A stretch of 64,000 nt of DNA from JBBRSD01 sp038245725 (GCA_038245725.1 JBBRSD010000011.1:1-64000); one strand, 5' to 3'. Counted from the first letter of the stretch, positions 36,652 to 45,523 are shown. Program-made: numbers and translations. The notes: generated by a model not told the origin, from the letters alone.

Positions 36652-37346
36652 CGCACGGCCTCCAATGCCCGGTTCCAGACTTCAAGGTAGTAGTTGTAGC
36701 GCGATTCGGGATCATCGAGTTCGGCGCCGAACGATCTGTCGTGATCGCAGTAGATCCGTTCGACCGGAATCTCGCGCACATCCATCCCGCTCGCCCACGC
36801 CTTCGCCCAGAGTTCCAGCGGCATCGCATAGCCGCACTCTTCGAGCTGTAGCCCCTCGAGCGCCGCCAGCCGATATGCCTTGAACCCGCAGAAGGAATCG
36901 GTGAGCTTCCAGCCGGTTACGCGATTAACCTCGGCGGTGATCCGCTCGTTCATGGCCTTGCGGTCGGGCGGAGCCGGGTCACCATTCCCGTTGCCTGCGA
37001 GGTAGCGGCTGCCAGAAACGATGTCCCCGCCCCCATCAAGGGCGCGGAAGAACTCCGGGATGTGCGCGGGCTCGTGCTGCCCGTCGCAGTCCATCGTGAT
37101 CAGCCGAGAGACGCCGATATCGGACGCAACGCGAAAGCCGATCCTCAGGGCGCACCCGTACCCACAGTTTCGGTCGAGATGGACCACCGCGACGTCGTCG
37201 CGCTCCGCAAGAACTCGTGGCGTTTCGTCGGTCGAACCATCATCGACCACGATGACTTCCCCACTGAAGTACAGCCGGACGGCGTCGAGCACGGCCCCTA
37301 CAGTAGGGGCCTCGTTGTAGACAGGCAGCAGAACAGCGTCGGACAC
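36648..37346 (-). CDS. GT2-family glycosyltransferase (DPM1-like)
   Basis: A 232-residue soluble GT-A glycosyltransferase. The nucleotide-sugar region reads VVDDGSTDETPRVL and the metal motif MDCDGQHEP; both match dolichol-phosphate-mannose-synthase-like GT2 proteins. No TM helix follows. BshA of bacillithiol synthesis is a GT4 enzyme, so if this operon makes a thiol the first sugar-transfer step uses a different fold. The alternative is a polyprenyl-phosphate sugar synthase. The start is GTG at 37346. Confidence 0.85.
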   Translation of the reverse strand: MSDAVLLPVYNEAPTVGAVLDAVRLYFSGEVIVVDDGSTDETPRVLAERDDVAVVHLDRNCGYGCALRIGFRVASDIGVSRLITMDCDGQHEPAHIPEFFRALDGGGDIVSGSRYLAGNGNGDPAPPDRKAMNERITAEVNRVTGWKLTDSFCGFKAYRLAALEGLQLEECGYAMPLELWAKAWASGMDVREIPVERIYCDHDRSFGAELDDPESRYNYYLEVWNRALEAVR

Positions 37347-37390
37347 AGTTATCCCTTCGAGAAGCAGATGCGAACCGCCATCACGATATC

Positions 37391-37855
37391 TCAGGAGTCC
37401 GAGTCATCTCCGGCGCCCGACACCGAAGCCGGCTCCTCGACTCGATATCCCGTGACGACCTCGACCTGCGGACCGAGCATGCCCCTCACGGAACAGTACT
37501 TCTCCTCGGACAGTTCGATGGCGCGGGCCACTGCCGCAGGCTTGACCCCGCGACCCGTGACCACGTAGATGAGCTCGATGCGTGTGTAGATCTTCGGGAA
37601 CTCGTCCTCGCGCTGCGTCGCGCTGACCTCGATCTCGAGGCCCGAGAAGTCCTGCCGCTTCTTCTCGAGGACCGACACGACATCCATCGCCGTGCAAGCC
37701 GCAAGCGCGTACAAGAACACCTCGAGGGGTCGCGCGCCCGTTCCCTCGCCGCCATAGCAAGCGGGCGAGTCCATCACGACACTGTGACCGGCCTCGTCCC
37801 ACGCCACGAACTGGCGCTTGTCAGACCATCTCACGCGAACGTTGTCGGTTGGCAT
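37391..37855 (-). CDS. OsmC/Ohr family thiol-dependent peroxidase-like protein
   Basis: A 154-residue OsmC-fold protein. The two catalytic cysteines expected for the family are present at Cys54 (ALAACTAMD) and Cys121 (SEEKYCSV). Family members reduce organic hydroperoxides using small thiols or lipoyl proteins. It is the first gene of the four-gene operon, 44 bp ahead of the GT2 gene, which links the operon to thiol redox chemistry. ATG at 37855 has GGGAGT upstream. Confidence 0.9.
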   Translation of the reverse strand: MPTDNVRVRWSDKRQFVAWDEAGHSVVMDSPACYGGEGTGARPLEVFLYALAACTAMDVVSVLEKKRQDFSGLEIEVSATQREDEFPKIYTRIELIYVVTGRGVKPAAVARAIELSEEKYCSVRGMLGPQVEVVTGYRVEEPASVSGAGDDSDS

Positions 37856-37878
37856 GTATCACGACTCCCTTCACACAC

Positions 37879-37902
37879 AACGGACCCACGACGGGGTCCG
37901 TT
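37879..37902 (-). terminator. Terminator-like hairpin after pilT
   Basis: AACGGACCC pairs with GGGTCCGTT around a short loop, with GTGTG after it on the minus strand. It separates the pilT gene from the OsmC operon. Confidence 0.6.
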
Positions 37903-37928
37903 GTTCTTGACTGGGTGACTGCAGCGCT

Positions 37929-39701
37929 TCAGATCTTGCGTCCGAGCATGGCGGCGAGTTCTCGCGGATTCTTCGACTTGCTGATCGCCTCGTCAAACGT
38001 GATCTTACCTTGCGTCAGCAGCGTCTTGAGGTGCTGGTCGAGCGTTTGCATGCCGAGAGCCGCGCTGCCCTGGATGATCGTCTCCATTTGGTGGGTCTTA
38101 CCCTCGCGGATCAAGTTCGAGATCGCCGGCACCCCCAGCATGATCTCCATCGCCATGACTCGGCTGCGACCGTCGGTGCTGCGCATCAGCACCTGCGACA
38201 AGACCCCCTCGAGGGTGGTCGAGAGCTGCATCCGAACCTGTTGCTGCTGGTGGGGCGGGAACACGTCGATGACGCGGTCAACGGTCTCAGGGCCACCGGT
38301 CGTGTGAAGCGTTGCTAGCACGAGGTGGCCGGTCTCGGCTGCGGTGATCGCCGCCGAGATGGTCTCCAGGTCGCGCATCTCGCCCACGAGGATGACGTCG
38401 GGGTCCTGGCGCAAAACGCGCTTCAGCGCCGAGGCGAACGAATGCGTGTCCTCGCCCACCTCGCGCTGGTTGACATAAGCTTTCTTGTTTCGGTGCATGA
38501 ACTCGATGGGGTCTTCCATCGTGATGATGTGCACGGGGCGGGTCGAGTTGATGTGATCCACCATCGCGGCAAGCGTCGTCGACTTGCCCGAGCCGGTCGG
38601 TCCGGTGACGAGCACCAAACCTCTCGGGCGTTCGGCCAAATACCGGCACACCTTCGGCATACCGAGCTCATCGAGCGTGGGGATGCGGATGGGGATAACG
38701 CGGAACACACCTCCCATCGAGCTTCGCTGCTGGAAGATGTTCGCGCGGAATCGGGACACTCCCGGGATCGAGTACGCGAAGTCGAGTTCGAGTTCGGTCT
38801 CAAAGCGCCGTCGTTGCTCCTCGGACAGAAGGCCCAGCAGCATGTCCATGGTGTCACGTGGCGAGAGCGGCTTTATGCTCTCGACCGGGACGATGTCGCC
38901 GCGCTGGCGTATGCCTGGAGGGCTTCCAACGGTGAGATGGAGGTCCGACCCGCCGCGCTCAAGCATGAGCCTCAGCAGGTCGTCGACGTGCGGCGTTCCC
39001 GAGCCGGGAGGGGGTCCTTCGCCCATCACCGCAGCGCCTCCAGGGGCTGGACCGAATGGCGCCCCCGCAGCCGGGCCGGTCGCCGCCGGAACAGGCATAA
39101 CGGGAGTCGGGGCACCGTACCCGGCGGTAGGCACCGGCGCGCCAGGCGCGTTCCCGGCTTTGGGCATCGCCCCGCCTGCACCAGGAACCGGAGCCGGGCT
39201 GGGAGGCGGGCCTGCCGGCGTCGCAACAGGCGCGACCGGTTTCGGCTGAGCCATGGCGACCTCAGCCGACGGCGGAACGTTCATGACCTGAGGCGCGCGC
39301 CCTGGCGTCGACGGAGGCGCCTGAACGCCGGTGTTAGCCAGAGCGACGATCCGGCTCGCGAGCTGCTCGGTCGCGCCGTCGCTGGGCAGGAGCGCGGCCG
39401 CGCCGCTCGAGCGAGCCTTGAGCGCCGCGACTTCGTCGACGTCCGCAGCGACCATGATGATCGCGAGTGATTTGCTTTCTGGTTTCGACTTCACCGACTT
39501 GGCGAACTCGTAGCCGTCACGGTCCGCAAGCGCGGCGTCGATAACGAGAACGTCTGGAAGTTCTTGCGCGAGCATTCCCTCCGCCCGAACGGCGGAGAGC
39601 GCGTTGGCGATCTGAATGTCGGGAGCGATTGCCGCCAGCGCGGTCTTTGTCCGGGCCACGAACCCCGCGTCTTCGTGAACGACGAGCACTTTCTGCGCCA
39701 C
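37929..39701 (-). CDS. pilT: PilT-type retraction ATPase fused to an N-terminal receiver domain
   Basis: A 590-residue protein. Residues 4-110 form a response-regulator receiver with acidic pair Glu10-Asp11 and phospho-acceptor Asp55, but the conserved lysine position reads Leu105. A Pro/Ala/Gly-rich linker (about 125-240) leads to a PilT/GspE ATPase with Walker A GPTGSGKST, Asp box and His box (ATLHT). PilT depolymerises type IV pili for twitching. I chose GTG at 39701, because GAGGAGG precedes it by 8 bases. No other pilus genes are in the window. Confidence 0.92.
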   Translation of the reverse strand: MAQKVLVVHEDAGFVARTKTALAAIAPDIQIANALSAVRAEGMLAQELPDVLVIDAALADRDGYEFAKSVKSKPESKSLAIIMVAADVDEVAALKARSSGAAALLPSDGATEQLASRIVALANTGVQAPPSTPGRAPQVMNVPPSAEVAMAQPKPVAPVATPAGPPPSPAPVPGAGGAMPKAGNAPGAPVPTAGYGAPTPVMPVPAATGPAAGAPFGPAPGGAAVMGEGPPPGSGTPHVDDLLRLMLERGGSDLHLTVGSPPGIRQRGDIVPVESIKPLSPRDTMDMLLGLLSEEQRRRFETELELDFAYSIPGVSRFRANIFQQRSSMGGVFRVIPIRIPTLDELGMPKVCRYLAERPRGLVLVTGPTGSGKSTTLAAMVDHINSTRPVHIITMEDPIEFMHRNKKAYVNQREVGEDTHSFASALKRVLRQDPDVILVGEMRDLETISAAITAAETGHLVLATLHTTGGPETVDRVIDVFPPHQQQQVRMQLSTTLEGVLSQVLMRSTDGRSRVMAMEIMLGVPAISNLIREGKTHQMETIIQGSAALGMQTLDQHLKTLLTQGKITFDEAISKSKNPRELAAMLGRKI

Positions 39702-39859
39702 TCGACGAACCTCCTCGGTGGTATTCACATGACTCTTCGTCCCTCGAAAGGGCGAGCCTCCCCATCCCAGTATCGGCTTGACGCGCCGGGCACTCAACCC
39801 GCGACAAGCCTTCCTCGGGGTACGATGGCTGAAACACATCGCCACGCGAAGGAGACGGC

Positions 39860-41173
39860 GTGATTTCACTCTCTATCGAGAGCCTAGCATATGGCGGCGA
39901 CGGTATCGCCCGACTCGAAGACGGCCGCACGGCCTTCGTCTCGGGGGCGGTCCCCGGAGAAACCGTTGCCGCAGAGATCATCGAGGAGCATCAGCGATTC
40001 GTACGGGCCCGCACCGTCGAGGTCGTCGATGCCTCGCCGGAGCGCGTGGCGCCGCCCTGTCCGTATTTCGGCATGTGCGGCGGGTGTGCATGGCAACACG
40101 TCTCCTACGCTGCGCAGCTCGTCGCAAAGCGTGCTGCGGTCGTCGACGCGCTCACCAGGATCGGGCACGTGACGGAGGCCGAGGAGACCGTCGCTCCCGT
40201 CGTTGCCTCGCCAGATCAGTATGGTTACCGGAACAAGATAGAACTCGTCGTCGACATGTCGTCTGGCCGGCTCCGTCTCGGCTATCACCGAGCGTCATCT
40301 GCCGAGGTGATCGAGATCGATGAGTGCCTCCTGCTTCCCAAGGCGCACTACAAGGCGCCCAAAGCACTCGGAGGCGCTTTGCGGTATCTCGCAGGCGAGC
40401 AGGATCTCGGTCTCGAACGCGTGGCGCTGCGAACGGCCGCGAACACCAAGGACGTCGAAGTCGCTCTCTGGGGAACCCCCGGCGCGTTCCCGCGCAAAGC
40501 GGCGGCGACCACTCTCGGATCGGCTATCAAGAGCACGAGCCTGGTGCGCGTCATGACCAAGGGATCCCCCAAGGAACGCCGCATCGCCGGAGTCGAGGTG
40601 CTCTCAGGCAAGGGTCACTGGAAGGAACGGCTGCTCGGGACGCCCATGGCGATATCGGCCCCGTCGTTCTTCCAGGTCAACACCAAGGTCGCCGAGAAGC
40701 TCGTGCAGCTCGTGGTCGAAGCGCTCGCCCCTGATGGCTCGGACAGGGTACTCGACCTGTACGCCGGAGCGGGGACGTTCACGCTACCTCTGGCGCGTCT
40801 CGCCGGCGAGGTGGTGGCCATCGAATCCGCTGGCAGCGCCGTGCGCGACCTGAGGCGGAATCTGGAGCACGCCGATCTGTGGGCCGACGTCATCGGTGGA
40901 GACGCAGTAACCGAACTCCGTTCACTCGGCCACATCGATAGCGCCGTGGTCGATCCTCCGCGCTCGGGACTCCATCCTGACGCGGCACGGGCGCTCGCCG
41001 CCACGGGCGCGAGGACCATCGCCTACGTGTCATGCGACCCTGCGACGCTGGCTCGGGACGTCTCCGCGCTCACTGAGTGCGGGTACGCACTCGTCTCGGC
41101 GACTCCGGTCGACCTCTTCCCACAGAGCTTCCATATCGAGACGGTAGCGGTGTTCCACAGGTCGGACTCTTAA
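39860..41173 (+). CDS. rlmD: 23S rRNA (uracil-5-)-methyltransferase, RlmD/TrmA type
   Basis: A 437-residue SAM-dependent RNA m5U methyltransferase. A TRAM domain (about residues 1-55) is followed by an iron-sulfur cysteine set in CPYFGMCGGC, the SAM site VLDLYAGAGTFTLPLA, and the nucleophile motif VSCDPATLARDV. The target base (U1939, U747 or tRNA U54) cannot be settled from sequence. The start is GTG at 39860 with GGAG before it; it is divergent from pilT. Confidence 0.93.
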   Translation: MISLSIESLAYGGDGIARLEDGRTAFVSGAVPGETVAAEIIEEHQRFVRARTVEVVDASPERVAPPCPYFGMCGGCAWQHVSYAAQLVAKRAAVVDALTRIGHVTEAEETVAPVVASPDQYGYRNKIELVVDMSSGRLRLGYHRASSAEVIEIDECLLLPKAHYKAPKALGGALRYLAGEQDLGLERVALRTAANTKDVEVALWGTPGAFPRKAAATTLGSAIKSTSLVRVMTKGSPKERRIAGVEVLSGKGHWKERLLGTPMAISAPSFFQVNTKVAEKLVQLVVEALAPDGSDRVLDLYAGAGTFTLPLARLAGEVVAIESAGSAVRDLRRNLEHADLWADVIGGDAVTELRSLGHIDSAVVDPPRSGLHPDAARALAATGARTIAYVSCDPATLARDVSALTECGYALVSATPVDLFPQSFHIETVAVFHRSDS

Positions 41174-41185
41174 GCCGAGAAGAGC

Positions 41186-41217
41186 GCGTGCCACCAACCT
41201 CTCGGTCGACGGCACGC
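41186..41217. terminator. Hairpin between convergent rlmD and cytochrome b5-like genes
   Basis: GCGTGCC and GGCACGC pair around an 18-nt loop between two gene ends. There is no T-run. Confidence 0.35.
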
Positions 41218-41242
41218 GGTTCAGTCCAGACGCTCTGTCGTG

Positions 41243-41470
41243 CTAGACGAGCTTGCCGACCTCAGGGAAATCGGTGATGTAGACGTCGTGCGGGGCGTCT
41301 TCGTGCTCCTCGGTCAGGTCCCCGCCGGCCGAGTGCAGCGCCTCGTGGCCTCCGTCTTCCCACATCGGGCTGTCCGTCACGTCGTAGACCATGCCCTCAT
41401 AGGCGACGTATGCGGAACGACCCTCCCGCCCGTCGAACGTAGCGAGTTCTTCCATAGTGAATTCTTTCAT
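41243..41470 (-). CDS. Small cytochrome b5-like heme/steroid-binding domain protein
   Basis: A 75-residue single-domain protein. The cytochrome b5-like pattern is visible as VYDVTDSPMWEDGGHEALHSAGGDLT, with candidate heme-ligand histidines in GGHEALH and EEHEDAPHD. No signal peptide or TM segment is present, so it is cytoplasmic. ATG at 41470 has GGAGG five bases upstream. Such short proteins are common in anaerobes and their role is poorly known. Confidence 0.85.
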   Translation of the reverse strand: MKEFTMEELATFDGREGRSAYVAYEGMVYDVTDSPMWEDGGHEALHSAGGDLTEEHEDAPHDVYITDFPEVGKLV

Positions 41471-41607
41471 TCGATCCTCCGTGAGTTGACGGGCTGTCAT
41501 TGCCCCACAGCGATTACATCCCCAAAAACCACAATAGAAGCTTGGCCGGTAATGAAGAAACCGCCGAGGAGGCCCGACGGAGCTCGTCGCCCAGCTGTGT
41601 CTGAGTC

Positions 41608-42306
41608 CTACTCGCGCTCGAGTTCCTCCGAGAGACGCACCAGATCCACAAGGATGCGTCTGCCACTCGTCGAGACCACGTTCTGGCGCGCGAGGGCGGA
41701 GATCACGCGGCTCGCAGTCTCCCGCGACGTCCCGGCGAGCGTGGCGATGTCGTAGTGCGTCATCCCTTGGATGACCGGGGTGCCGCGGGTCTCGAAGCCG
41801 GCCGTCGCGATGTTGAGCACCACGCGCATCACCCGGTGGGTAGCGTCGTGAAACGCCATGTCCTCTAGACGGCTGTTCGTCTGCCGCAGCCGCCGCGAGA
41901 GTGTCGCGATGAGCGACAGGGCGAGGCGAGGCTGCATCTGGATCGCCGCGGAGAGGTCGGTGGCTTCAATGCCGAGCAGTTCGACATCGGTCACGGCGAT
42001 CACGTCGGCCGATCGCGACTGCGAGTCCACGAGGGCCATCTCGCCGAAGTGCGTTGGGGCCTCAAGGTAGTTCAACACGAGTTCCTTGCCTTCTGGACTC
42101 GCGAGCACCACCTTCACTCGCCCGGAGATCAGCAGGTACATCGTCGAACCGACTTCGTTTTGCCCCACGATGAATGCTCCGCGCGGATACCGACGGTATT
42201 GAACCATCGCAGCGAGCGCATCGAGGTTATCCGCCGACACATCCGAGAAGATCGGAACAGACGTAAGTCGTGCGACGACCTGTTCTTTGGAGGGTGTCAT
42301 GTTCAT
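41608..42306 (-). CDS. Crp/Fnr family transcriptional regulator
   Basis: A 232-residue regulator: a cyclic-nucleotide-binding-like N-terminal domain (GRVKVVLASPEGKELVLNYLEAPTHFGEMALVD, about residues 50-90) and a winged HTH with the recognition region YDIATLAGTSRETASRVI. I see no N-terminal cysteine cluster, so it is not a classical oxygen-sensing Fnr. A near-palindromic CRP-type box lies 25-40 bp upstream, suggesting autoregulation. It is downstream of the GlcD-GlpC gene but separated by a terminator. Confidence 0.93.
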   Translation of the reverse strand: MNMTPSKEQVVARLTSVPIFSDVSADNLDALAAMVQYRRYPRGAFIVGQNEVGSTMYLLISGRVKVVLASPEGKELVLNYLEAPTHFGEMALVDSQSRSADVIAVTDVELLGIEATDLSAAIQMQPRLALSLIATLSRRLRQTNSRLEDMAFHDATHRVMRVVLNIATAGFETRGTPVIQGMTHYDIATLAGTSRETASRVISALARQNVVSTSGRRILVDLVRLSEELERE

Positions 42307-42330
42307 ATTAGGTTTATCGGCGTTTGGTGC

Positions 42331-42346
42331 TGTGACTTAAGACACA
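42331..42346. promoter_or_regulatory. CRP/FNR-type palindrome upstream of the Crp/Fnr gene
   Basis: TGTGACTTAAGACACA matches the TGTGA-N6-TCACA layout with one mismatch. On the minus strand GATAAA (42313-42318) may be the -10 box, which would place the site near -32 and the transcript start near the first ATG. Confidence 0.5.
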
Positions 42347-42368
42347 ATCCCCTCGTACGGAACAAGGA

Positions 42369-42400
42369 GTAGGGCGGCCACGTGACCGTGACCGCCCTAC
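42369..42400 (-). terminator. Terminator after the GlcD-GlpC fusion gene
   Basis: GTAGGGCGG and CCGCCCTAC form a 9-bp stem that continues past one mismatch to a 4-nt loop, with CTCCTTGTT following on the minus strand. Confidence 0.6.
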
Positions 42401-42423
42401 AGCTCGAACATGCGACGCCGAAC

Positions 42424-45400
42424 CTAGGCGCTCGTGCGGATATGGTCGATGAAGAGCGGCACCAAGTGCGGAATGAGCTGCGGAAGATACGTCGGCATGA
42501 GTGACTCCATCGTCTTCGGCAGCAGATCAGGCATGAGTTCCGCCATGTCCGCCGGCATCTCACCCATGACGACTCCGACCTCGCGGATCATGTCCGGCAT
42601 GACCTTGCGCAGGATCCCGGGTGCCATCGCCGGGAACATCAACGGCATCATCTTCTCCATCATGGCGAGGCCACCAGGGACGTGCTTCATGGTGAGCATC
42701 ATCGGCTTCATTCCGGCCGGCATGTTGTCCATCATCTGCGGGAAGATCCGCGTCATGAACTTCGCCATGTTCTCGGGCTGAAGAAGGATGATGAACTTGT
42801 CGAAGAAGCCCCACATGTACAGTGCGTATTCGGTCGACTCAGGTATGTCGTAACCGGCCGCCTGAGCGAGCGAACGGGACAGATCGTCGATCTGCAGGCC
42901 CAGCTCGTTACGTACGTTCGAGTCACGAAGCTGGACCTGACAGCACGGGCACAGTGCTATGACGGTGTCAGCGCCTGCATCGACAGCTTCTTGGAGGCGG
43001 TGGCCACCGAGAATCGGAGCCACTCGCGGCTCACCGATGAGCGTCAGGACCGAACCGCAGCACAGACCCTCTTCGCGGTTGTGCTCCATCTCGACGAAGT
43101 CGATGCCGGGAATCGCCTTGAGCATGTCGCGGGGGGGCTCGTAGATTCCCTGTGCGCGACCCGCATGGCACGAGTCGTGGAAGGTGATCGTCTTGCCCTC
43201 GAACGGGTTGCTCTTGAGTTTGAGACGTCCATCTGCCAGTGCGGGAGCGATGAGTTCGGAGTAGTGCTTAATCTCGAACTCGTACTCTTCGCCGCGCTCG
43301 GCCGCGATATTGGCGTACAGCTCTTTCCAGACAAGCGCGCAGGCGGGACACGATGTCACGATCGTCTTTGCACCGTGCTTGCGAGCAGCGGCGACATTGT
43401 GCTCGTAAATCTCCTCGAACTGGTCCCACTTGCCCGAGACCTTCATCGGGATTCCGCAACACGCCTCGTCCTCGCCCATGTAACCCACGGAGTAGCCCGA
43501 ATCCTGCAGCAGGCGCAGCGTCGATTCGGCGATGTCCTTCTCCACGTAGCTTGCCGTGCAACCAGCGAAGTAAAGGATGTCGGCCTTCTCCGGGATCTTC
43601 TCCGCGACGTCGGCTGGAACCCAATCGGTGCGATGCTCGCGCTTGCCTGCCCAGATGTCGTTCTCGCCGCGAAGCGAAGCCGAAATCATCTCGAAGGCGG
43701 GGAAGGTTCCGCGCTTCTCTTCGTTGACAAGCTTGCCGCGAAGCTCCATCCAGTTGTGCTCGATGGGAAGCTGCAGCTGGCAGCGTGTGTTGCAGACCTC
43801 GCACGTCGTGCACACAAGAATGGTGTCGACCGCCTTGCGGTCCCACTTCTCTCGGCCGGCGAGGACCTCTCGGATGTAGGCGTACTTGCCGCGCGGTGAC
43901 TGCGATTCCCAACCGCGACCTGAGAACTGCTCGCACGTGGACACGCAGTAGCCGCAGCGGGCGCACGCGTACGCCATGAACGCGACATCGCCCGGGATGC
44001 CGTTGATCTCCCTGGTCAAGTCGCCCGGGCCCTGCGGCGGTTTTGCTGCGTTGGCCAGAGGCCGAACGATCGACTCGAACGCTGTTGCCGACCCCATGAG
44101 AACGTCAATGATGCCGCTGCCGAGAACCTTGCCGGGATTCATCATCCCGCTCGGATCCACGCGATGCTTGTACGCCTGCAGCGCGGCGAGCTTCTCGGCG
44201 CCCAGCACGCTCGGTGCCTCGCGCCTGAAGTACAGGCCGGTTGAGTACGCAGCACCGCCGTGCGCCTTGGCGATCTTGATCACCGAGAGCGAGAGGGCGA
44301 ATGCGAGATTGAAGGCGAAGGACCGTTCGTCGTGCGGGATGAAGCCCAACAGCACGACCTGATCGCCTTTCGCGACCATGCCCTCCAAGACAAAGGGCTG
44401 GTCGATCTTCGCGTCGATCTCGCCGAGAACGGCCGCGAGCTCCGTCAGCGGAACCACAACTTCGGTGGGCACGATCGACGGTCCGATCCGCTTGAGGCGC
44501 ATGGGGGCGAAACGCTGCTCCCACTCGTGCTCTGCCGCCTCGGTCTCGAGTTCGACCGCGCGACTCGCTGCCAGGATCACGTCGAGCCCCGCATCGATCT
44601 GAGCACGACGGGCATCCGGATACGCGATGACGGCAAGAAACTTGTGAGGCAGTCTCGGGTTGTAGTGGTCGTGAGCCATCTCGTACGGATGGCCATGACG
44701 GTGCGGGAGCTGCTCCTTGAGCCGGGTCGATTCCGGGTTCAGGAACGTGATCGACCAGATGGGAAGTTTCTCGCTCGAGATGTTCGCGAGCGCCTTGCCC
44801 AGATCCTGCGCCGTATCGAACGCCATGAGCCGGTGCACCTCAGCCTCGAGCTTACGGATCCGGAAGGTGACCTCCGTGATGATGCCGGTGATGCCTTCAG
44901 CGTCCGCGATATAGTTCGTCAGATCGGTGCCGGTGAACTCCTTGATCTCCCCACTCGGGAGAACAACGCGGGCCGAGACGACGTTCTCCTTGAAGGTACC
45001 GTACTCAAAACTGCCGAAACCGCTGCCGCCTTGGGCGAGCCAGCCGCCTACAGAAGAGCTGGGATACGACGAAGGATAGAGCCGCAGCGTCACGCCTTCG
45101 TGGGCGAGCGCCGTGTCGACGTTTTGCCAGATTGCGCCTGCTTGCGTACGAACGGTGAGCGCTTCAGGGTCGATTTCGAGCACGCGCACCATGCTGGAGA
45201 GGTCGACGACGACCGCTCCCTTCGGCGGCAGAACTCCGCCATAGCCGCTCGTCGCCCACGCGCGGGGCACAAGCTCCAAGTTCTCCTTGCGTGCGATACG
45301 CATGATGTCAGCGACCTGGGTCTCGTCCTTCGGACGAACCACAGCCCCGGCGATACCAGCTGGAACGAACGGCTTGATCAGCGACGGCATCGCACCAATG

Positions 45401-45501
45401 TCGAATGAGTACATCTTGCGCTCGCGCTGGTCGGTCCGGACACGGTTGGCACCGCACACGTCCTCAAATGACTGGGCAATACGCGGACTCACTGCTGGCA
45501 T
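42424..45501 (-). CDS. FAD-linked oxidase / Fe-S / CCG-domain fusion (GlcD-GlpC type) with Met-rich tail
   Basis: A 1025-residue fusion. Domains in order: FAD_binding_4 (about residues 55-215, with PSSSVGGWLAQGGSGFG), FAD-oxidase C domain (to about 470), and two 4Fe-4S motifs (CARCGYCVSTC and CTTCEVCNTRC). Two CCG domains follow (ending CPAC and CPCC). Such fusions oxidise 2-hydroxy acids such as D-lactate or glycolate and pass electrons to quinone or other carriers. Residues from about 910 on form an extra methionine/proline-rich amphipathic tail, about 23 Met in 95 residues. Substrate unknown. Confidence 0.88.
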   Translation of the reverse strand: MPAVSPRIAQSFEDVCGANRVRTDQRERKMYSFDIGAMPSLIKPFVPAGIAGAVVRPKDETQVADIMRIARKENLELVPRAWATSGYGGVLPPKGAVVVDLSSMVRVLEIDPEALTVRTQAGAIWQNVDTALAHEGVTLRLYPSSYPSSSVGGWLAQGGSGFGSFEYGTFKENVVSARVVLPSGEIKEFTGTDLTNYIADAEGITGIITEVTFRIRKLEAEVHRLMAFDTAQDLGKALANISSEKLPIWSITFLNPESTRLKEQLPHRHGHPYEMAHDHYNPRLPHKFLAVIAYPDARRAQIDAGLDVILAASRAVELETEAAEHEWEQRFAPMRLKRIGPSIVPTEVVVPLTELAAVLGEIDAKIDQPFVLEGMVAKGDQVVLLGFIPHDERSFAFNLAFALSLSVIKIAKAHGGAAYSTGLYFRREAPSVLGAEKLAALQAYKHRVDPSGMMNPGKVLGSGIIDVLMGSATAFESIVRPLANAAKPPQGPGDLTREINGIPGDVAFMAYACARCGYCVSTCEQFSGRGWESQSPRGKYAYIREVLAGREKWDRKAVDTILVCTTCEVCNTRCQLQLPIEHNWMELRGKLVNEEKRGTFPAFEMISASLRGENDIWAGKREHRTDWVPADVAEKIPEKADILYFAGCTASYVEKDIAESTLRLLQDSGYSVGYMGEDEACCGIPMKVSGKWDQFEEIYEHNVAAARKHGAKTIVTSCPACALVWKELYANIAAERGEEYEFEIKHYSELIAPALADGRLKLKSNPFEGKTITFHDSCHAGRAQGIYEPPRDMLKAIPGIDFVEMEHNREEGLCCGSVLTLIGEPRVAPILGGHRLQEAVDAGADTVIALCPCCQVQLRDSNVRNELGLQIDDLSRSLAQAAGYDIPESTEYALYMWGFFDKFIILLQPENMAKFMTRIFPQMMDNMPAGMKPMMLTMKHVPGGLAMMEKMMPLMFPAMAPGILRKVMPDMIREVGVVMGEMPADMAELMPDLLPKTMESLMPTYLPQLIPHLVPLFIDHIRTSA

Positions 45502-45523
45502 CTTGTGATCAACCCTCTCTCAA

